Shown here one piece after another: positions 30,871 through 34,876 of a DNA stretch of 34,876 nucleotides (positions within the stretch are counted from its first letter, which is position 1; every line of letters begins with the position of its first letter). The position numbers and the translations under genes were made by a program. The notes beneath the pieces are model-generated. The model searched no databases and was not told the DNA's origin. It worked only from the letters and a program-made list of their open reading frames with translations. The stretch comes from CBDCWA01 sp046048295. Its GTDB lineage: Bacteria; Pseudomonadota; Alphaproteobacteria; Rhizobiales; Hyphomicrobiaceae. The stretch covers positions 1 through 34,876 of the forward strand of contig JBJOGJ010000008.1 in the NCBI GenBank assembly GCA_046048295.1. Direction: 5' to 3'.

Positions 30871-31208
30871 GGAGGGCACATCCTTCTGGCGCTGGTTTGC
30901 GCTCAGTAGGCCATGAAATGGTGAACGATTTGCAAACAAGCGTCGGATTCGGGGACGGCGACTGCCAGCCTTTCGATCACGATCGCGCAGGCGGTGCGCC
31001 GCCACGGCAATGGTGACGGAACCAGAAACTAAACCAAAAATTATCCATATAAAACGCAATAGATTTGCAACCAACTTCCGAAAGGTGGGTTTAATAATTG
31101 GCCCGTACATTGGTCCCTAGTTCGGCACCGAAGTTTTGGGTTCTTCGCCCGAACATACCGGCCAGATGGCCAAGTCTGAGTAACAACTGTCAGTTGGGAG
31201 AGTAAGTC
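30871..31208. other. Divergent promoter region of the flp pilin and the secretin N-domain gene
   Basis: A 338-base region without a gene, AT-rich near 31025-31095. Just ahead of the pilin ribosome-binding site (GGGAGAG, about 31195) is CAACTG-T-CAGTTG (31184-31196), a short perfect palindrome. A loosely sigma-54-like TTGGCCCG-N4-TTGG lies near 31099-31114 but lacks the essential GC at -12. No FNR box or CtrA site (TTAA-N7-TTAA) was found. Confidence 0.45.
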
Positions 31209-31388
31209 ATGAACGTTTTCGCTCGTTTCGCAAAGTGTGAGTCTGGCGCCACCGCTATCGAGTACGGCCTCATTGCCGCTCTGATCGGCGTTGCCATCAT
31301 CACGGTTGTCAACAGCGTCGGCACCGAGATCCAGGAGACCTTCACGGACGTGAAGACCGGCCTCGAGAAGCGTCCGGCCGTTTCCTAA
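31209..31388 (+). CDS. Flp/Fap-type major pilin, copy 1
   Basis: A 59-residue Flp pilin, the subunit of the Tad/Cpa type IVb pilus. It has the basic leader MNVFARFAKCESG, then the cleavage site G-ATAIEY with Glu at +5 and Tyr at +6, and a hydrophobic helix (GLIAALIGVAIITVVNSVG), ending TGLEKRPAVS. The mature pilin would be 46 residues. ATG 31209 follows GGGAGAG. A strong terminator directly after it isolates it as a short, probably highly expressed transcript. It shares 32 of 59 residues with the second pilin at 31666. Confidence 0.93.
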   Translation: MNVFARFAKCESGATAIEYGLIAALIGVAIITVVNSVGTEIQETFTDVKTGLEKRPAVS

Positions 31389-31427
31389 TAAGCGCGCCGC
31401 TCCGGCGGCGGCTTATGCCGAAAGAAG

Positions 31428-31461
31428 CCGCTCACCCGGTCACGGGTGGGCGGTTTTTTTT
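31428..31461 (+). terminator. Strong rho-independent terminator after the first pilin
   Basis: CCGCTCACCCG (31428-31438) and CGGGTGGGCGG (31443-31453) pair over 11 positions (one G-T) around a 4-base loop and are followed by eight T residues (31454-31461). This is a textbook intrinsic terminator 40 bases after the pilin stop codon. Confidence 0.93.
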
Positions 31462-31665
31462 GTTCAAGCGTGTGTCGAGTTTTCTGATCGGGATATGCCG
31501 GTAATTGATTTTTTTCCAATCAAATTGAAATTGCAAATATTAATGTATGGCGAGAATGAAAATTAGGATTCGTTATTCAACGGCGGTTAGTATGGCGATG
31601 CAAGAAAATTCAATAAGGCTTGGGAATCTGGGCTGCGGTAGGCGTGTCGGAAAAGGATGTCTGAA
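31462..31665. other. AT-rich promoter region of the second pilin
   Basis: The AT content rises sharply compared with its surroundings (31495-31580). An imperfect hairpin of ATTGAT and ATCAAAT arms around TTTTTTTCCA lies near 31503-31524. Because a strong terminator precedes it, this region must supply the promoter of the second pilin and probably of cpaA. No specific -35/-10 pair is claimed. Confidence 0.45.
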
Positions 31666-31845
31666 ATGAATATGATTCAGCAGTTCAAGCGGTCAGAATC
31701 GGGCGCAACCGCTATCGAGTATTCCATGATCGCGGCCATGATCGGTCTTGCCATCATTACCGCCGCATTGGCGCTGGGAGTTGAACTCGTCGGGGTGTTC
31801 GAATCGGTCCAGCAGGGGCTTGAGAAGCGTGTCGCTGTGACCTGA
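31666..31845 (+). CDS. Flp/Fap-type pilin, copy 2
   Basis: A 59-residue Flp pilin paralogue: leader MNMIQQFKRSESG, cleavage site G-ATAIEY, helix SMIAAMIGLAIITAALALG and end QGLEKRVAVT. The start is taken at ATG 31666 rather than 31657 because GGAAAAGGA then has correct spacing and the product aligns end to end with copy 1 (32 of 59 identities, same length). Differences cluster at the leader, at residue 20-21 (Ser-Met for Gly-Leu) and in residues 33-50. It lies 130 bases before cpaA on the same strand. Confidence 0.92.
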   Translation: MNMIQQFKRSESGATAIEYSMIAAMIGLAIITAALALGVELVGVFESVQQGLEKRVAVT

Positions 31846-31975
31846 TGTCGCGAGTTTCGGGGGCGCGTGTTCGATTGGTGCGGGCTTCGGCTCAGGCTTA
31901 AGCCCGCTTTAAGGACGATGGTGCAGTCTCGGTCGATGAGACACAAGTCCAAGAGTGGCTTTGGAGGGGAATAAG

Positions 31976-32479
31976 GTGCTCGAGTATCCGCTTCTTTTCG
32001 TTTTTCCCGCCGCGATGATCTTCGCCGCGGTGATGGACTTGTTCACGATGACGATCCCGAACAGGATCTCACTGGCGCTGCTCCTTGCGTTTCTCGGTGC
32101 CGCCCCCCTGAGCGGCATGGAGTGGTCTGTATTCTTCACGCATCTTGCGGCGGGAGCGGTGACGCTTGCGATCGGAATTTTCATGTTCTCGCGTGGCTGG
32201 CTGGGCGGCGGCGACGCCAAGTTGCTATCGGCGACGGTGCTGTGGCTCGGTACCGACCATCTCATTCCCTACCTCGTCATGGTCTCCCTGATGGGCGGCG
32301 CGCTCGCAATCGCCATCCTGTTCTATCGCGGCATGGTTCTGCCGTCCTGGGTCACCAGCCAGGCATGGGCTCTGCGCCTTCACGATAAGACCGGCGGCAT
32401 TCCCTACGGTGTAGCGCTGGCCGGCGCAGGCTTGTGGGTATACCCGGCAACGACCTGGTTCTCGGCGCTCTCAGCCTAG
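31976..32479 (+). CDS. cpaA: CpaA/TadV-type prepilin peptidase
   Basis: An A24-family aspartyl prepilin peptidase (167 residues) that cleaves Flp and TadE/F prepilins at the inner membrane. The two catalytic aspartates are Asp21 (AVMDLFTMTIPNR) and Asp80 in the GxGD-type motif (WLGGGDAKLL). Five to six membrane helices are visible. The start is GTG 31976, with GGAGGGG 6 bases upstream; the earlier in-frame GTG at 31955 would add residues containing that ribosome site. It belongs to the pilin-cpaA-cpaB-cpaC row. Confidence 0.93.
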   Translation: MLEYPLLFVFPAAMIFAAVMDLFTMTIPNRISLALLLAFLGAAPLSGMEWSVFFTHLAAGAVTLAIGIFMFSRGWLGGGDAKLLSATVLWLGTDHLIPYLVMVSLMGGALAIAILFYRGMVLPSWVTSQAWALRLHDKTGGIPYGVALAGAGLWVYPATTWFSALSA

Positions 32480-32649
32480 TCGAGAACTCTCGCTGCCTGA
32501 TTCTATCGCTTGTCAATGCATTGGCGTCCGCGGATGGCGAAAGCTCCGCGGACGTTTTGCTACACCCATTAACCGAGTGTTGAGGATTGTCGCGCATTGT
32601 CACGTGTATCGACATTCCGCAGATGCGGCTGAACAGGATTTTCAGTACC

Positions 32650-33441
32650 ATGAAGAAAGCTCAGTTGATCGGCATCTCAATCGCCCTTGGCGCTGGCGCG
32701 GTGGCGTTCTTCGCCATGCGGAGCGCCATGACCCCGCCGCCGAAGCCGGTTGTGATGACAGAGAAGATCGACGCGGTGCAGGTTCTGGTGGCCCGCGCCG
32801 ACATCGGCCTCGGGCAGGTCGCCAACGTCAACAGTTTTCGCTGGCAGGATTGGCCCAAGGATGCTGTAAGCCCGGCTTTCATCACCAAGCAGCGTCAGCC
32901 GAAATCATTGAACGAACTTTCTGGATCGATTGCCCGCGCCCCGATGCTGGCCGGCGAGCCGGTCACCAAGACGAAGTTGATCAAGGCTGGCTCGGGTGGC
33001 GTCCTTGCCGCCATACTGCCGTCCGGCATGCGCGCTGTGGCGACCAAGATCACCGAACAGTCCGCAGCCGCGAAGATGATTCTGCCGAACGATCACGTCG
33101 ACGTCATTCTGACACAGAGGAAACGTGGTCCCAATGGCTCCGAGGAGGTCGTCAGCGACACGCTGTTCCGCAACGTTCGCGTGCTCTCCATTGGTCAGCA
33201 GCTCGAAGTAAAGGAAGGCAAGAAGGGCTCGGAAGGCAGCGTTGCCACACTCGAGTTGACCCCTTCCCAGTCTGAAATGTTGGCGATGGCGAACACCATT
33301 GGCGACATAACTCTTGCGCTTCGCAGCGTCGCTGATCTCGCCGAGAAGGCCGACAACAGCGCCAACCGCAAGCGCGACCAGGGCGGTTCTGTCGGTGTCG
33401 TTCGCTACGGCGTCCAGAAGCGTGCCTATGGCGTAAACTGA
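32650..33441 (+). CDS. cpaB: CpaB/RcpC Flp pilus assembly protein
   Basis: A 263-residue periplasmic or inner-membrane-anchored Tad pilus assembly protein. The N-terminal helix (MKKAQLIGISIALGAGAVAF) acts as signal anchor; an SAF domain follows from about residue 42 (AVQVLVARADIGLGQVAN), and a C-terminal RcpC region includes DHVDVILTQ and LELTPSQSEMLAMAN. ATG 32650 is chosen for the immediate hydrophobic helix; ATG 32623 is possible. It lies 170 bases after cpaA and before the secretin gene cpaC. Confidence 0.93.
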   Translation: MKKAQLIGISIALGAGAVAFFAMRSAMTPPPKPVVMTEKIDAVQVLVARADIGLGQVANVNSFRWQDWPKDAVSPAFITKQRQPKSLNELSGSIARAPMLAGEPVTKTKLIKAGSGGVLAAILPSGMRAVATKITEQSAAAKMILPNDHVDVILTQRKRGPNGSEEVVSDTLFRNVRVLSIGQQLEVKEGKKGSEGSVATLELTPSQSEMLAMANTIGDITLALRSVADLAEKADNSANRKRDQGGSVGVVRYGVQKRAYGVN

Positions 33442-33578
33442 TCGTTAGCAAATCAGCAGGTAGACGTTTCGTAATGCACAGAGTGGAGTAACCGTACCGA
33501 AGTAGTTGCGTGTGTTTGCGTCTGAGTTCGAGAGCGTTCGAAACATTGTCTCCGTTGCTCGTCCGGAAGGCTTGAACC

Positions 33579-34876
33579 ATGCAGAATACACCCACTTCGG
33601 TCAGGAGACTGGCCCTCATTTCGAGTCTCGCTGCCCTGGCCGCCGCTGTCGCCGGCCAGTTCACCAGCGCCGAGGCCGGTGGCAGATCCGATCGCTATGG
33701 GTCCGCTCCTGGCCAGGCCATCCATAATGCGAACGCGCACCAATCTCTTGTGCGCATCCATCATGGAGAGCCGCTGCCGCAGACCCGACGCGTCGCGCTC
33801 GGCGCCAACAAGTCGATGCTTATCGAGCTGCCCCGTGAGCTTCGCGACGTTGTTGTCTCTGCGCCTGAAGTTATGGACGCTGTGGTTCAGACCTCCAACC
33901 GGGTCTACCTCATCGGCAAGACCATCGGCCAATCCAACGCTTTCTTTTTTGACGTCAACGGCAACCAGGTCCTGACCCTCGAGGTTTCTGTCGAGCGCGA
34001 CACTGGCCCGCTGGACGACCTCTTCGCTCGCCTGATCCCAGGCTCGAAAATCAAAACCGAGATGCTGAACGACACGGTGATCCTGACCGGTTCGGTCAAG
34101 AATCCCGTCGATGCGAATAGGGCTGTCGACATCGCAACCCGCTATGCCGTGGCGCCGAATGCCACCGCCGATACACGCGCCAAGTTCAAGGTCATAAACA
34201 TGCTCGCCGTCGAGGGTGAGGAGCAGGTCCTCCTCAAGGTTCTCGTCGCCGAAGTTCAGCGCTCGGTTATGAAGCAGATGGGCATGAACATCGGCGCCAT
34301 CGGCACCGCTGATACGTTCACCGTCAACCTGCTGACCGAGAATGCCCTGCCGCTTACCGCTGCAGCCGGTCTCGGAACTCTGCCGGTCCCCGGTTTCCCG
34401 ACGACGGGCGCCCAGGCTGGCCTCCTCAGCATGTTCAACCAGGGCCCGACGAACCAGACCAATCCCTTCGGAAACTCGGGCACGAGTGCGCTCTGGGGCT
34501 TCAATAGCCGCAACAACATCAATCACACGCTCCGGCTTCTCGAGCGCAACGGCCTCCTGAAGACGCTTGCCGAGCCCAACCTCACTGCGGTTTCGGGCGA
34601 GGCGGCGAAGTTCATCGCCGGTGGCGAATTCCCGATCCCGGTGGTCTCCACTAACGGTCAGACCTCTGTCACCTTCAAGGAGTTCGGCGTCCGTCTGGCT
34701 TTCACCCCGGTTGTGATGTCCGAAGGCCGAATCTCGATGGCCATCGAGACGGAGGTGAGCGAGCTTTCCAACACCGGCGCCGTGACGCTATCCAATATCT
34801 CGATCCCTGCCATCAAGAAGCGTACAGCCAACTCGACGGTCGAGCTTCCTTCTGGCGGCTCTTTGGCGCTCGCCGG
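33579..34876 (+). CDS. cpaC: CpaC/RcpA outer-membrane secretin (partial, C-terminus missing)
   Basis: Outer-membrane secretin through which the Flp pilus leaves the cell. The frame starts at ATG 33579 (MQNTPTSVRRLALISSLAAL) after GGAAGG and remains open to the right edge, 432 codons. A signal peptide covers about residues 1-31. The pilus N-terminal domain follows (LPRELRDVVVSAPEVMDAVV, GKTIGQSN, VERD), then a BON-like segment (LNDTVILTGSVKNPVDANRA) and the start of the secretin homology domain: VLLKVLVAEVQRSVMKQMG, LLKTLAEPNLTAVSGEAAKF, GGEFPIPV and FKEFGVRLAFTPVV. The last beta strands are missing. Confidence 0.95.
   Translation, partial: MQNTPTSVRRLALISSLAALAAAVAGQFTSAEAGGRSDRYGSAPGQAIHNANAHQSLVRIHHGEPLPQTRRVALGANKSMLIELPRELRDVVVSAPEVMDAVVQTSNRVYLIGKTIGQSNAFFFDVNGNQVLTLEVSVERDTGPLDDLFARLIPGSKIKTEMLNDTVILTGSVKNPVDANRAVDIATRYAVAPNATADTRAKFKVINMLAVEGEEQVLLKVLVAEVQRSVMKQMGMNIGAIGTADTFTVNLLTENALPLTAAAGLGTLPVPGFPTTGAQAGLLSMFNQGPTNQTNPFGNSGTSALWGFNSRNNINHTLRLLERNGLLKTLAEPNLTAVSGEAAKFIAGGEFPIPVVSTNGQTSVTFKEFGVRLAFTPVVMSEGRISMAIETEVSELSNTGAVTLSNISIPAIKKRTANSTVELPSGGSLALA

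Noticed and set aside
31099..31114. Possible sigma-54 promoter before the first pilin
   Set aside because: TTGGCCCG-N4-TTGG has the GG but lacks the required GC at -12, so the match is insufficient.
1..34876. CRISPR arrays, tRNA or rRNA genes, insertion sequences, attachment sites
   Set aside because: No regularly spaced direct repeats, transposase-like frames, terminal inverted repeats with target duplications, or RNA-gene signatures were seen by reading; a tRNA or Rfam scan was not possible.

Overview
The window looks like a chromosomal segment of an alphaproteobacterium of the order Hyphomicrobiales (rhizobia-like, probably Phyllobacteriaceae or a close relative). The evidence is the high GC content, the contiguous fixNOQPGHI order with FixK/FNR-type boxes, the Tad/Cpa pilus locus with tiny Flp pilins, and the family-level look of most proteins. 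No tRNA, rRNA, CRISPR array, insertion sequence or phage gene was recognised.

Layout. (1) 1-7401, minus strand: a cbb3 oxidase operon, fixN-fixO-fixQ-fixP-fixG-fixH-fixI; fixI runs off the left edge. A perfect FixK/FNR box (7484-7497) sits about 90 bp upstream of fixN. (2) 7637-14612: an aromatic catabolic island with a VOC-type extradiol dioxygenase-like protein, a TauD/TfdA-like 2-oxoglutarate dioxygenase, a LigB/LigA-type extradiol dioxygenase (minus strand), a PheA/TfdB-like FAD monooxygenase and a phthalate-4,5-dioxygenase-like Rieske oxygenase. Two of its promoter regions each carry an FNR/FixK box followed by the same 14-bp palindrome, CTTAGATATCTAAG. (3) 14991-21147: an SLC13-type permease with RCK_C domains, an orphan Flp pilin, a small lipoprotein, a secreted metallo-beta-lactamase-fold protein divergent from a UbiD-family decarboxylase, and a secreted hypothetical protein. 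(4) 21148-28850: housekeeping or accessory genes: an SSADH-like aldehyde dehydrogenase, a subtilisin-fold protein lacking two of three catalytic residues, a YugP-like membrane zinc peptidase, a class II histone-deacetylase-like amidohydrolase, RimO and a YdjM-like membrane protein. (5) 28917-34876: the Tad/Cpa (Flp) pilus locus. Two TadE-like minor pilins and a stand-alone secretin N-domain protein lie on the minus strand; two Flp pilins, CpaA, CpaB and the start of the CpaC secretin lie on the plus strand.

How the parts may work together. FixNOQP is the high-affinity terminal oxidase and FixGHI its assembly and copper-supply proteins, made when an FNR/FixK regulator is active at low oxygen. 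The adjacent aromatic genes consume O2 in ring hydroxylation and ring cleavage, yet their promoters appear to carry the same kind of oxygen-responsive box, combined with a shared palindrome that probably binds a substrate-responsive repressor. This suggests an aromatic pathway (substrate unknown, perhaps phthalate- or protocatechuate-like) tuned to low oxygen. UbiD, the MBL-fold protein and the SLC13 permease may belong to the same pathway. This linkage is inference; the motifs and gene families are read directly.
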